A stretch of DNA of 29,846 bases from Colimorpha_A sp045591885 (GTDB taxonomy: Bacteria > Bacillota > Clostridia > Oscillospirales > CAG-272). Both the position numbers and the translations under genes were made by a program. The notes beneath the pieces are model-generated. The model had not been told where the DNA came from. It saw only the letters and a list, made by a program, of their open reading frames with translations, and ran no database searches. How positions within the stretch are numbered: the first letter of the stretch is position 1; each line of letters starts with the position of its first letter. This document shows, piece after piece, positions 16,353 to 23,637 of the stretch. The stretch covers positions 1 through 29,846 of the forward strand of contig JAZNTT010000012.1 of NCBI GenBank assembly GCA_045591885.1, in the 5' to 3' direction.

Positions 16353-16381
16353 ATTATAATATAAAAACCGACGCTTGTCAA
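16353..16381 (-). promoter_or_regulatory. consensus promoter of miaB (and probably mutS-mutL-tgt)
   Basis: Minus-strand TTGACA (16376-16381) and TATAAT (16353-16358) are perfect and 17 bp apart. The expected transcript starts near 16346, 30 bases before the miaB ATG at 16316. Confidence 0.9.
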
Positions 16382-16394
16382 CAAAATGCACCTA

Positions 16395-16423
16395 TTGACA
16401 CGGCTTTTTTATTTTGGTATAAT
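16395..16423 (+). promoter_or_regulatory. consensus promoter of mntP
   Basis: TTGACA (16395-16400) and TATAAT (16418-16423) with a 17-bp spacer. It is divergent from the miaB promoter, with only 13 bp between the two -35 boxes. The leader would be about 30 bases, too short for the Mn-sensing yybP-ykoY riboswitch that precedes some mntP genes. Confidence 0.9.
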
Positions 16424-16457
16424 TTTCGGGTAATCTTAAAAAATTGGGGATATAAAT

Positions 16458-17018
16458 ATGCAGCTTTGGGAAATTTTCCTCATCGGCGTTTCTCTTTCGA
16501 TGGACGCTTTTGCCGTCGCGGTCTGCAAGGGGCTGACGCTTTGCCGTGTCAAGCTTTCGCACGCCGTCACGGTCGGTCTTTATTTCGGTATTTTTCAGGC
16601 GCTTATGCCGCTTATCGGTTATTTTCTTGCCTCCACCGTTGCTTCCAAGATCGCAGATTATTCATTCTACATAGCGTTTGCGCTTCTGCTTCTAATCGGC
16701 GCGAACATGATAAGAGAGGCGATCAAGGGTGACGACGACACCTGCACGGTTTCGCTTTCGTTTCGAGAAATGGTACCTCTTGCGCTTGCGACGAGCATTG
16801 ACGCGCTTGCCGTCGGTGTTTCCTTTGCGCTCGTTGAGGTCGAGATATTCTCATCCGTCGGACTTATCGGTGTGACGACCTTCCTGCTTTCCGCTATCGG
16901 AACGGCGCTCGGGGCGTTCGTCGGTGCGAAATTCCGCAAGGCTGCGACTATTATCGGCGGATCGGTGCTGGTGATAATGGGTGTCAAGATACTGCTTGAG
17001 GGATTAAAGGTTATATAA
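16458..17018 (+). CDS. mntP: manganese efflux pump MntP
   Basis: Exports Mn(II) across the cytoplasmic membrane. It is a 186-residue, six-helix protein of normal family length. The two internally repeated half-sites carrying the acidic residues are SMDAFAVAV (D16) and ATSIDALAVGVSF (D115), both diagnostic. GAKFRKAATIIGGSVLVIMG near the end is also conserved. It has its own promoter, a GGGGAT ribosome site and a terminator at 17127-17157, so it is monocistronic. No riboswitch is seen in the short leader. Confidence 0.94.
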   Translation: MQLWEIFLIGVSLSMDAFAVAVCKGLTLCRVKLSHAVTVGLYFGIFQALMPLIGYFLASTVASKIADYSFYIAFALLLLIGANMIREAIKGDDDTCTVSLSFREMVPLALATSIDALAVGVSFALVEVEIFSSVGLIGVTTFLLSAIGTALGAFVGAKFRKAATIIGGSVLVIMGVKILLEGLKVI

Positions 17019-17050
17019 AGACACAAAAGCTCTGCCGCTTCTTATAGCAG

Positions 17051-17095
17051 CGCAAAAACAATGTTGCTTTTTTTCGCAGGTCATAATCGACCTGC
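17051..17095. repeat. partial copy of the AACAATGTT/hairpin repeat
   Basis: CAAAAACAATGTTGCTTTTT is followed by the hairpin GCAGGTC...GACCTGC (17076-17095), the same order as in copies 1 and 2, but without the GC-rich terminal repeats. The rest of the 17019-17321 gap holds the terminator at 17127-17157 and no gene I can support. Confidence 0.7.
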
Positions 17096-17126
17096 ACCCG
17101 CAAACATCGCGTTGCGATTATCGTAT

Positions 17127-17157
17127 GCAAAAAGGATGCCTCGGGCATCCTTTTTTA
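17127..17157 (+). terminator. terminator of mntP
   Basis: AAAAAGGATGCC pairs with GGCATCCTTTTT around TCG and is followed by a T run. Confidence 0.85.
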
Positions 17158-17321
17158 TTATTGCGTTGCGTTTTCGCGGAGGTTTACATAAACCTATTTC
17201 GAATAACGAAGATTTTGAAGCTTTCATTGCAGAGCGAACCGAATTTATCTGATTTCACCGTTCGTTTTCATAATACAAGCTCGGTTATTCATAGACTTTG
17301 AAAAAAGGCTTGGGGGATTTT

Positions 17322-18197
17322 ATGAGAACGGTTGCACTGACTTACGGTGAAATGACAAAGGAGCTTGATGCTTTGTGCGGTGAATATCCGTTTTTTACTC
17401 GGAGCGTTATCGGAAGGTCGCTCGTTGGGCGGGAGATACCGCTTATTTCGGTCGGAGAAGGCAAAAAGGCGGTGCTTTTCGTTGGCACTCATCACGGAAT
17501 GGAATGGTTAACGACCGCGCTTCTTCTCGATTTTTTACGCGACGTTGGAAAAGAGGTGGAGCGCGGAGGAAATTTAAGCGTTGTGCTTGAAAATCGGGCG
17601 CTTTGCGTTGTTCCGATGCTTAATCCCGACGGAGTTGAATTACAGATAAACGGAAAAGATGAATTAAATCCGCTGACCGATCGGCTGAACGCCATGAGCG
17701 GCGGTGATTATTCCCGCTGGCAGGCGAATGGGCGCGGAGTTGATCTGAATCACAATTATGATGCCGGATTTTTTGAATACAAGGATTACGAACGCGAGCA
17801 CGGAATCGTCCCGGGGCCTACGCTTTATTCGGGCGAGCATCCCGAATCCGAGCCGGAAACTTCAGCTTTATGCTCCTTTATTCGTGCGCGCGGGATAGAT
17901 CTGCTTATTGCGCTTCACACACAGGGTGAGGAAATTTATTACGATTTCGGCGGTATCGTGCCGGAAAAAAGCGGGGTCATAGCGAAGCGGCTATCGGCTC
18001 TCAGCGGATACGCTCTTTCCGAGCCGACGGGAAGTGCCGCTTACGGTGGGCTTAAGGACTGGTTTATCAAGGAATACGGCTTGCCTGCGTTTACTCTTGA
18101 ATGCGGCAAGGGGGTTAATCCTTTGCCGATCGGGGACAGCGACATTATTTATAAGGGATTAAAAAATGCTTTCTTTTCGTGTCTGACGGCGGTGTAG
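17322..18197 (+). CDS. M14-family zinc peptidase (gamma-D-glutamyl-diamino acid endopeptidase-like)
   Basis: A 291-residue zinc carboxypeptidase-fold protein without signal peptide. The zinc ligands are H58 and E61 (THHGMEW), with the third histidine in ALHTQGEEIYYDFGG. The substrate segment is GRGVDLNHNYDAGF, and the catalytic glutamate is in FTLECGKGVNPLPI. The GKGVNPLP ending resembles the bacterial branch that cuts gamma-D-Glu-diamino acid bonds of peptidoglycan peptides (YqgT/endopeptidase I type), so muropeptide recycling is likely but not proven. The ATG at 17322 has GGGGG 5 bases upstream and is preferred to a TTG at 17298. No convincing promoter is seen. Confidence 0.88.
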   Translation: MRTVALTYGEMTKELDALCGEYPFFTRSVIGRSLVGREIPLISVGEGKKAVLFVGTHHGMEWLTTALLLDFLRDVGKEVERGGNLSVVLENRALCVVPMLNPDGVELQINGKDELNPLTDRLNAMSGGDYSRWQANGRGVDLNHNYDAGFFEYKDYEREHGIVPGPTLYSGEHPESEPETSALCSFIRARGIDLLIALHTQGEEIYYDFGGIVPEKSGVIAKRLSALSGYALSEPTGSAAYGGLKDWFIKEYGLPAFTLECGKGVNPLPIGDSDIIYKGLKNAFFSCLTAV

Positions 18198-18200
18198 GTT

Positions 18201-18336
18201 TTTACCACTTTTCTTTGCTCGTGCAAAGAAAAGTTCCAAAAGAAAACACGCCAAGGGGAAAACCGATAAAAAACGCGTTCGCGTTTTTTATACGTTTTCC
18301 CCTTTGGAATCCCCTTTCGTTTTAAGGAAGCTTCGA
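18201..18336. repeat. M4 intergenic repeat, copy A (reverse orientation)
   Basis: Its reverse complement matches 20474-20612 along most of its length: CGAAGCTTC, GAAAGGGGATTCCAAAGGGG, AAAACG, then a divergent middle, then CCTTGGCGTG, TTTCTTTTGGA, CTTTTCTTTGCACGAGCAAAG and AAAAGTGGT. The middle of this copy is a hairpin, AAAAAACGCG/CGCGTTTTTT. A second hairpin, CTTTGCTCGTGCAAAG, lies at its left end and could terminate the M14 gene. Confidence 0.88.
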
Positions 18337-18363
18337 TATGTTCAACCGTTGTTCCCACGTCAT

Positions 18364-18449
18364 TGTAGGGTGCGGCGTCCTCGGCGCGCCGCAGAGCAAG
18401 GCGCGTGGGGTTTCCCGAAGCGAATGTAATGAGCTTTGGAGGTTCCGAG
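18364..18449. repeat. GTAGGG-hairpin plus M3 repeat block
   Basis: Starts GTAGGG with the hairpin TGCGGCG/CGCCGCA (18371-18392), recalling the start of the MITE-like repeats. It continues (18401-18449) as GCGCGTGGGGTTTCCCGAAG and GAGCTTTGGAGGTTCCG, which matches the reverse complement of 3545-3597. With copy A it fills nearly the whole gap between the M14 gene and hemW. Confidence 0.7.
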
Positions 18450-18483
18450 CTTGTTCCCACCGTTGCAAAAATATGTCACACAA

Positions 18484-18508
18484 AAAAGGACGGAATTTCC
18501 GTCCTTTT
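18484..18508. terminator. terminator of hemW
   Basis: AAAAGGACGGA and TCCGTCCTTTT pair around a 3-base loop just past the hemW stop. Read on the minus strand it ends in a run of six T. Confidence 0.85.
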
Positions 18509-18515
18509 GGGTGAT

Positions 18516-19703
18516 TTACTTATCGGTGCCGTTTGCAATGCCCGAGAGGATATCACTATCGAAATCGAACATTGACGAGAGGATATAGTTTGAAACGTAC
18601 ATTCCCTTCGGTGTGAACGACCAGCTTCTGTCCTTCTTACGCACAAAGCCGTTTTTCTCATATTTTTCGAGGTATTTACCAAAGAGGCGCTCGAAATCTA
18701 TTCCGAACGTAGCGGCAAAAAATTCGGTATCAACGCCCTCGCTCAGGCGCATACGCAACATTACGTATTCTCCGATGCGCTCGTTTTCCTTGACCTCGTA
18801 GTTTTCGCTCAGGATATCTTGAACACTGCCCGGCATTTCCATATTCTTAACGTAATCGGAGATATTCTTCTTATAAGCGAAGCGGCGGTTTCCGAAATAG
18901 GAATGTGCGCCCGGGCCGAATCCGATATATTCCTCGCAGTTCCAATAGCGCAGGTTATGCACGCACTGATGTCCCGGCTTCGAGAAGTTACTTATCTCGT
19001 ACTGCGCGTAGCCGTTCGATGCAAGAAATTCGACTGTATCGAAGTACATCTTACACTCGGCGTCCTCGTCGGGAAGAACGAGAGTGTCTTTTCTTTCGTT
19101 AAAGGGAGTTCCCTCCTCTATCTTCAACCCGTATACCGAAACATGCTCGGGTCGGAGTGCAACCACTGTTTTGAGGGTATGAGCGAAGCTCTCTGCCGTC
19201 TGATGCGGTATACCGTACATAAGGTCGATGCTGATATTATCAAAGCCCGCCTTACGCGCCATAAAATAGCTTTCTTCAAAATCCGCGTAGGTATGTATTC
19301 TTCCGAGCATCCGAAGCTCGTCGTTATTTGCGCTTTGCAGACCGATGCTGAGTCGGTTAACACCTGCACGGCGAAGCTTTCGCAGTGAAGATGTTTTGAG
19401 CGTCGCGGGGTTTGCTTCAATTGTAAATTCGGCATCTCCGCGAACGTTGAAATTATCGTATATACCGTCGATGACCTTAAGAAGCTGCTTTGTAGACAGC
19501 ATCGAGGGAGTGCCGCCTCCGAAGAAGATACTGTCTACGTCATGGCGCGATGCCGCCTTTGCGTAGTCCTGCATCTGAAGCACTACTGCGTTTACGTATC
19601 TGTCTGCACACGACGAATCGGTTATTGAATAGAAGTCGCAGTAGGGACATTTACTTTGGCAAAATGGAAAATGGATATATAAGCCGAGAGTTTTATCTGT
19701 CAT
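18516..19703 (-). CDS. hemW: radical-SAM heme chaperone HemW (HemN-like)
   Basis: HemN-like radical SAM protein of 395 residues. Characterised HemW proteins bind and insert heme rather than oxidise coproporphyrinogen, though annotations often still say HemN. The cluster motif is C15-x3-C19-x2-C22 in FCQSKCPYCDF. The HemW-type spacing with Phe after the third Cys fits, followed by FFGGGTPSML, IEANPATL and GLQSANNDELRMLGR. The lack of HemN's extra N-terminal segment favours HemW. The start has AGAGGA 6 bases upstream and a promoter at 19737-19765. No heme-synthesis genes are nearby. Confidence 0.92.
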   Translation of the reverse strand: MTDKTLGLYIHFPFCQSKCPYCDFYSITDSSCADRYVNAVVLQMQDYAKAASRHDVDSIFFGGGTPSMLSTKQLLKVIDGIYDNFNVRGDAEFTIEANPATLKTSSLRKLRRAGVNRLSIGLQSANNDELRMLGRIHTYADFEESYFMARKAGFDNISIDLMYGIPHQTAESFAHTLKTVVALRPEHVSVYGLKIEEGTPFNERKDTLVLPDEDAECKMYFDTVEFLASNGYAQYEISNFSKPGHQCVHNLRYWNCEEYIGFGPGAHSYFGNRRFAYKKNISDYVKNMEMPGSVQDILSENYEVKENERIGEYVMLRMRLSEGVDTEFFAATFGIDFERLFGKYLEKYEKNGFVRKKDRSWSFTPKGMYVSNYILSSMFDFDSDILSGIANGTDK

Positions 19704-19736
19704 TTTTTATTCCTCTGATATTATTTCCGTTAAATA

Positions 19737-19765
19737 ATTATATCACATAAAGGCGCAGGTGACAA
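19737..19765 (-). promoter_or_regulatory. promoter of hemW
   Basis: Minus-strand TTGTCA (19760-19765) and TATAAT (19737-19742), 17 bp apart. The -35 box overlaps the ribosome site of the divergent M50 gene. Confidence 0.75.
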
Positions 19766-19769
19766 GAGT

Positions 19770-20345
19770 TTGGTTAAGAAAACAAAAAAATTCATAATTC
19801 ATCCGTCTACGATAATTTTTTTAATTATTCTGTCGATTTCGGGCGTTGGGTACGAGGGTATCGTAACGCTTCTCTGTGCGCTCATTCACGAGCTTGGACA
19901 TTATTTTGCCGCGCGAATCTGCCGTGCGGCGCCGACGAGGATAGTTATTTATCCTTTTGGTGCGGATATGGCGTTGCCTATCGGTTTGCGCTCATACAAA
20001 ACCGATATTTTTATTGCGCTATGCGGCCCTACGCTTAATCTTATTCTCTTTTTTCTCGGAATAACACTTTCGCTCGGGGAATTTTTCTGCGCCTGCAATC
20101 TCGCGCTTGCGTTTATCAATCTGATGCCGATAAATGGGCTTGACGGCGGAACGGTTTTGGAGAATCTTCTCCTTGCCTTTCTAACGCCGAAAACAGCGGA
20201 AAGAGTGCTTTTGGGAGTCACGTTTTTTATCCTCTTTTTTCTCTATTTATTCTCGGTCTATTTTCTGTTTTCGGGCGTGGGTGACCCGTCGCTTTTCGTT
20301 ATCGTTTGCGCCTTGTTTGTCGGGACGGTGGGGAGGAGAAGATAA
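19770..20345 (+). CDS. M50-family (site-2/SpoIVFB-like) membrane metalloprotease
   Basis: A 191-residue intramembrane zinc protease. HELGH (H40-E41-x-x-H44) lies in a hydrophobic segment, and the second motif NLMPINGLDGG supplies D125 as third ligand. At least four hydrophobic helices are visible (about 10-40, 78-100, 106-120 and 142-185). The small size and order recall SpoIVFB, which processes pro-sigma-K, but no PDZ or CBS domain and no sporulation neighbours are present, so the substrate is open. No ATG precedes the motif. The only good start is TTG at 19770, with AGGTG 8 bases upstream. No clear promoter. Confidence 0.85.
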   Translation: MVKKTKKFIIHPSTIIFLIILSISGVGYEGIVTLLCALIHELGHYFAARICRAAPTRIVIYPFGADMALPIGLRSYKTDIFIALCGPTLNLILFFLGITLSLGEFFCACNLALAFINLMPINGLDGGTVLENLLLAFLTPKTAERVLLGVTFFILFFLYLFSVYFLFSGVGDPSLFVIVCALFVGTVGRRR

Positions 20346-20354
20346 GATTCATGT

Positions 20355-20460
20355 AGAGGAGGGGCCCCTCCTCCCGCATAAAACAATGTTACATCGTTTT
20401 GGAACACCTCATCCACCGCAGACACAGCGTCTGCGGTCCCCCTTCCCCCGCTGGGGAAGG
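20355..20460. repeat. AACAATGTT core plus M2 hairpin repeat
   Basis: Begins GTAGAGGAGGGGCCCCTCCT, a palindrome, then AAAACAATGTTAC as in the MITE-like repeats. From 20407 it reads CCTCATCCACCG, the perfect hairpin CCGCAGAC/GTCTGCGG (20416-20436), then CCCCCTTCCCC and GGGGAAGG, as in 3534-3627. It leads into CGTGGCGAAG, also found in reverse complement at about 3446-3455. Confidence 0.75.
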
Positions 20461-20473
20461 CAAGACAACGTGG

Positions 20474-20612
20474 CGAAGCTTCATTATATTGAAAGGGGTT
20501 TCCAAAGGGGAAAACGTGTGCAGAATTTTGCCTTTGCAAAATTCAAACCCGTTGTCTCCTTGGCGTGCTTTCTTTTGGAGCTTTTCTTTGCACGAGCAAA
20601 GAAAAGTGGTGA
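20474..20612. repeat. M4 intergenic repeat, copy B
   Basis: Forward copy of the element at 18201-18336. The flanks are nearly identical, but the middle here is AGAATTTTGCC/TTTGCAAAATTC in place of the AAAAAACGCG hairpin. It ends with the CTTTTCTTTGCACGAGCAAAG hairpin and AAAAGTGGT. The surrounding gap (20346-20831) has no gene; it also holds the blocks at 20355-20460, the 10-bp repeats and the potA promoter. Confidence 0.88.
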
Positions 20613-20687
20613 AACGGATAACGCAATAAAACAGAGAATTATCGAGGATAACGGAGAATTTTAAGAAAAATCCCGAAAAAGCTCCGT

Positions 20688-20717
20688 CTAATCACGCCTA
20701 ATCGTGCCTAATCGCGG
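20688..20717 (+). repeat. three tandem 10-bp repeats upstream of potA
   Basis: CTAATCACGC, CTAATCGTGC and CTAATCGCGG follow one another without gaps, ending 26 bases before the potA -35 box. One helical turn per unit is suitable for side-by-side protein binding, but they may be a chance tandem. Confidence 0.6.
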
Positions 20718-20743
20718 TTTTTCAAGATATTTTTACAAAACTA

Positions 20744-20806
20744 TTGCATTTTACTTAATTAAATGATACAATAAAGCCGTATTTTATTCAGGGGTATTTT
20801 TACCCC
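20744..20806 (+). promoter_or_regulatory. probable promoter and leader hairpin of potABCD
   Basis: TTGCAT (20744-20749) and TACAAT (20767-20772) are 17 bp apart. The leader contains the hairpin GGGGTA-TTTT-TACCCC (20791-20806), 25 bases before the potA ATG. The ribosome site there is poor (AAGG about 16 bases away), so hairpin and weak site may limit translation. Confidence 0.6.
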
Positions 20807-20831
20807 GTGAAAGGCGGTTGATAATTGTAAA

Positions 20832-22001
20832 ATGGAAAACAATGCTGAGATAATTATTCGTCTGCAAAACGTCGTAAAATCTTACGATGGCGAACAGATT
20901 CTTAAAAGTATAAATCTTGACATAAGAGATAAGGAATTTATTACCCTGCTCGGCCCCTCGGGTTGCGGTAAGACTACCACTCTCCGTATTATCGGCGGCT
21001 TTGAAACTCCCGATGACGGACACGTATATTTTGACGGAAAGGACGTCAAGGACGTTCCTCCTTACGAAAGACCGGTAAATACGGTCTTTCAGAAGTATGC
21101 CCTTTTCCCTCATCTCAACGTCTATGAAAATATTGCCTTCGGTCCGCGTCTTCGCAAAATGGACAAGAAGGAGCTTCACGAAAAGGTCCTTAAAATGCTC
21201 GAGGTAGTCAACCTCAAGGGCTTTGAGAGAAGAAAGGTCACTACCCTCTCGGGCGGTCAGCAGCAGAGAGTTGCTATCGCGCGCGCTCTTATAAACGAGC
21301 CGCGAGTCCTGCTCCTCGACGAGCCGCTCGGCGCGCTCGACCTCAAGCTCCGCAAGGACATGCAGATGGAGCTTAAAAACATTCAGCAAAGATCAGGCAT
21401 TACCTTCGTTTACGTCACTCACGATCAGGAGGAGGCGCTTTCGATGTCCGACACCGTCGTCGTTATGGACAACGGAAAGATCCAGCAGATCGGCTCCCCT
21501 CAGGATATTTACAACGAGCCCGAAAACGCTTTTGTAGCCGACTTTATCGGCGAAAGTAACATCGTTGACGGCGTTATGCTCGACGACTATTACGTTTCCT
21601 TCTCGGGCAGAAAATTCCGCTGTCTTGACAGTGGCTTTGAAAAGAACGAGCCCGTTGACATCGTCGTCCGTCCCGAGGACGTTGGCGTTGTTTCCGAGGA
21701 ACGCGGAATGCTCACGGGTGTCGTTACGAGCGTTACCTTCAAGGGCGTTCACTACGAAATTATAGTTGACATCGGCGGCTTCAAGTGGATGATACAGACG
21801 ACCGATTACGTCGAAAACGGTGCGTCTATCGGTCTTTACATTGAGCCCGACGCGATACACGTTATGAAGAAGTCGGAATTTTCCGGCATGTTCGGTGACT
21901 ATTCAACCTTCTCTGAGGAAATGGAACACATGTCCGACCCGACGTTTGATCCCGATTCCGAGGATGAGGAAGAGGACGTCTCGGAGGAAAGCGAAGAATG
22001 A
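20832..22001 (+). CDS. potA: spermidine/putrescine ABC transporter ATPase
   Basis: Drives polyamine import through PotBC. It has 389 residues: Walker A GPSGCGKTT (41-49), Q-loop FQKYALFPHL, signature LSGGQQQ (139-145), Walker B LLLDEP (160-165), the switch histidine in YVTHDQEEA, and a C-terminal TOBE domain (about 240-350). It carries an unusual acidic tail of about 26 residues (364-389, with runs of Asp/Glu after DPTFDPDS) not found in typical PotA of 350-380 residues. It is the first gene of potABCD and overlaps potB by ATGA. Weak ribosome site; ATG 20832 is the only start that keeps the family N-terminus. Confidence 0.94.
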   Translation: MENNAEIIIRLQNVVKSYDGEQILKSINLDIRDKEFITLLGPSGCGKTTTLRIIGGFETPDDGHVYFDGKDVKDVPPYERPVNTVFQKYALFPHLNVYENIAFGPRLRKMDKKELHEKVLKMLEVVNLKGFERRKVTTLSGGQQQRVAIARALINEPRVLLLDEPLGALDLKLRKDMQMELKNIQQRSGITFVYVTHDQEEALSMSDTVVVMDNGKIQQIGSPQDIYNEPENAFVADFIGESNIVDGVMLDDYYVSFSGRKFRCLDSGFEKNEPVDIVVRPEDVGVVSEERGMLTGVVTSVTFKGVHYEIIVDIGGFKWMIQTTDYVENGASIGLYIEPDAIHVMKKSEFSGMFGDYSTFSEEMEHMSDPTFDPDSEDEEEDVSEESEE

Positions 22002-22819
22002 AGCGCAAAAGCATTTTCCAGCGTATGGCGGCGGCTCCCCATATCGTCTGGATGGTGATGTTCATCGTCGCCCCCATGCTTTTCGTACTCTACTTCGCCT
22101 TTACCGACGAAAAGGGCCGCTTTACCTTTGATAATATTCTTTCTCTTTCGGGTTATTCGAACGTATTTATTCTTTCGATCGCCTTTGCGCTTATTGCGAC
22201 CGTTATCTGCCTTCTTATCGGCTATCCGCTTGCGTATTTTATGTCAAAGGCTTCTCCCCGAATGAGAAAGCTCCTTATGGTGCTTATTATGCTCCCCATG
22301 TGGTGCAATCTCCTTATACGCACCTACGCGCTCATGGCTCTGCTTGACAACGGCGGTCTGCTTAACGCTCTGCTTGCCAAGCTTGGGCTCGGTAAGCTTT
22401 ATATCGTCGGATCTGATTTCGGCGTTATTCTCGGTATGGTCTACGACTTCCTTCCCTACATGGTACTTCCGATCTTCACTACCATGACGAAGCTCGACAA
22501 GAGATACATTGAGGCGGCAGCCGATCTCGGCTGTAACAGTCTTCAGACCATGACGAAGGTCGTTATGCCTCTTACCGTTTCGGGCGTTATTTCCGGGGTT
22601 ACGATGGTATTCGTGCCGTCTATCTCGACCTTCTACATTTCTCAGAAGCTCGGCGCGGGCAAGATAGACCTCGTCGGTGATACCATTGAGCGTCTCTTTA
22701 AAAATACCAGCACCTATAACGTCGGTGCGGCTGTTTCGCTCGTTATGATGGTGCTCATCATTATCTCCGTCGGAATCATGAACAAGTTTTCCGACGATGA
22801 CGGAGGTATAATAGTATGA
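21998..22819 (+). CDS. potB: polyamine ABC transporter permease PotB
   Basis: Membrane subunit of the polyamine importer, 273 residues with about six transmembrane helices. The cytoplasmic EAA loop that docks on PotA is EAAADLGCNSLQTMTKV, followed by MPLTVSGVISG. The sequence between helices (MLPMWCNLLIRTYALMALL) is typical of PotB. ATGA overlaps on both sides (with potA and potC) fix the limits. Confidence 0.94.
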   Translation: MKRKSIFQRMAAAPHIVWMVMFIVAPMLFVLYFAFTDEKGRFTFDNILSLSGYSNVFILSIAFALIATVICLLIGYPLAYFMSKASPRMRKLLMVLIMLPMWCNLLIRTYALMALLDNGGLLNALLAKLGLGKLYIVGSDFGVILGMVYDFLPYMVLPIFTTMTKLDKRYIEAAADLGCNSLQTMTKVVMPLTVSGVISGVTMVFVPSISTFYISQKLGAGKIDLVGDTIERLFKNTSTYNVGAAVSLVMMVLIIISVGIMNKFSDDDGGIIV

Positions 22820-23637
22820 AAAAGTTTCTTTCAAGCGGTTACATCTTCCTCATTTTCGCGATCCTCTACGCGCCGATCCTCGTTCTTATCGTTTTTTCCT
22901 TTAACGAGGGCGGATCGCTCAGCGAATTTACGGGATTTTCCTTTACCTGGTACAAGGAGCTGTTTAACGACGAGCAGGCACTGACCGCACTTAAAAACTC
23001 GCTCGTTCTTGCGGTTCTTTCCTCCTGTATTGCGACCGTTATCGGCACGTTTGCCGCGCTCGGTCTTCATCACATGAAGAGAAAGGCAGTGAGGGGCGCG
23101 ATCACGTCGGTAACGAACATTCCGATGATGAACCCCGATATAGTTACGGGCGTTTCGATGATGCTTCTTTTCGTTGCGGTTGCGTCCTTCTTCAAGGTGA
23201 ACAACTTCATGGGCTTCGGCACGATGCTCGTGGCACACACGACCTTTAACCTGCCCTACGTTCTTCTTTCGGTAACTCCGCGCTTCAATGCTCTTGACAA
23301 GTCGCTCTCCGAGGCGGCTATGGACCTCGGCTGTACGCCCGCAAGAGCGTTCTTCTCGGTCGAGCTTCCCGAGATAGTTCCCGGTATCGTTTCGGGACTC
23401 ATGCTCGGCTTTACGATGTCGCTTGATGATTTCGTAATCAGCCATTTCGTATCCTCGCCCAATTTCCAGACGCTTCCCCTTTACGTTTACAACCAGACCG
23501 TGCATAACGTCAAGTTCAGTATGTACGCGCTCTGCGCCATTATCGTGGCAACCATTCTCGCTATTCTTCTTGTCGTCAACTTCGCCGGTTCAGTGGGTGA
23601 GCGCAGAAGCCGAAAGGCGAAAGGAGGGGCAAGATGA
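22816..23637 (+). CDS. potC: polyamine ABC transporter permease PotC
   Basis: Second permease subunit, 273 residues and about six helices. Its EAA loop is SEAAMDLGCTPARAFFSVEL followed by PEIVPGIVSG. The segment FTMSLDDFVISHF is characteristic of PotC. It overlaps potB and potD by ATGA, so the four subunits are translationally coupled. Confidence 0.94.
   Translation: MKKFLSSGYIFLIFAILYAPILVLIVFSFNEGGSLSEFTGFSFTWYKELFNDEQALTALKNSLVLAVLSSCIATVIGTFAALGLHHMKRKAVRGAITSVTNIPMMNPDIVTGVSMMLLFVAVASFFKVNNFMGFGTMLVAHTTFNLPYVLLSVTPRFNALDKSLSEAAMDLGCTPARAFFSVELPEIVPGIVSGLMLGFTMSLDDFVISHFVSSPNFQTLPLYVYNQTVHNVKFSMYALCAIIVATILAILLVVNFAGSVGERRSRKAKGGAR

Noticed and set aside
16317..16391. Longer N-terminus for MiaB starting at 16391
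   Set aside because: It would start upstream of the -35 box of the perfect promoter at 16353-16381 and encodes an atypical Tyr/Asn-rich leader.
16424..16457. Mn-responsive yybP-ykoY riboswitch before mntP
   Set aside because: The promoter is clear and leaves a leader of only about 30 bases, too short for the riboswitch.
17061..17252. Frame ending NNEDFEAFIAERTEFI downstream of mntP
   Set aside because: The frame runs through a repeat hairpin and the mntP terminator. Only its last 20 codons look protein-like, so it is at most a relic.
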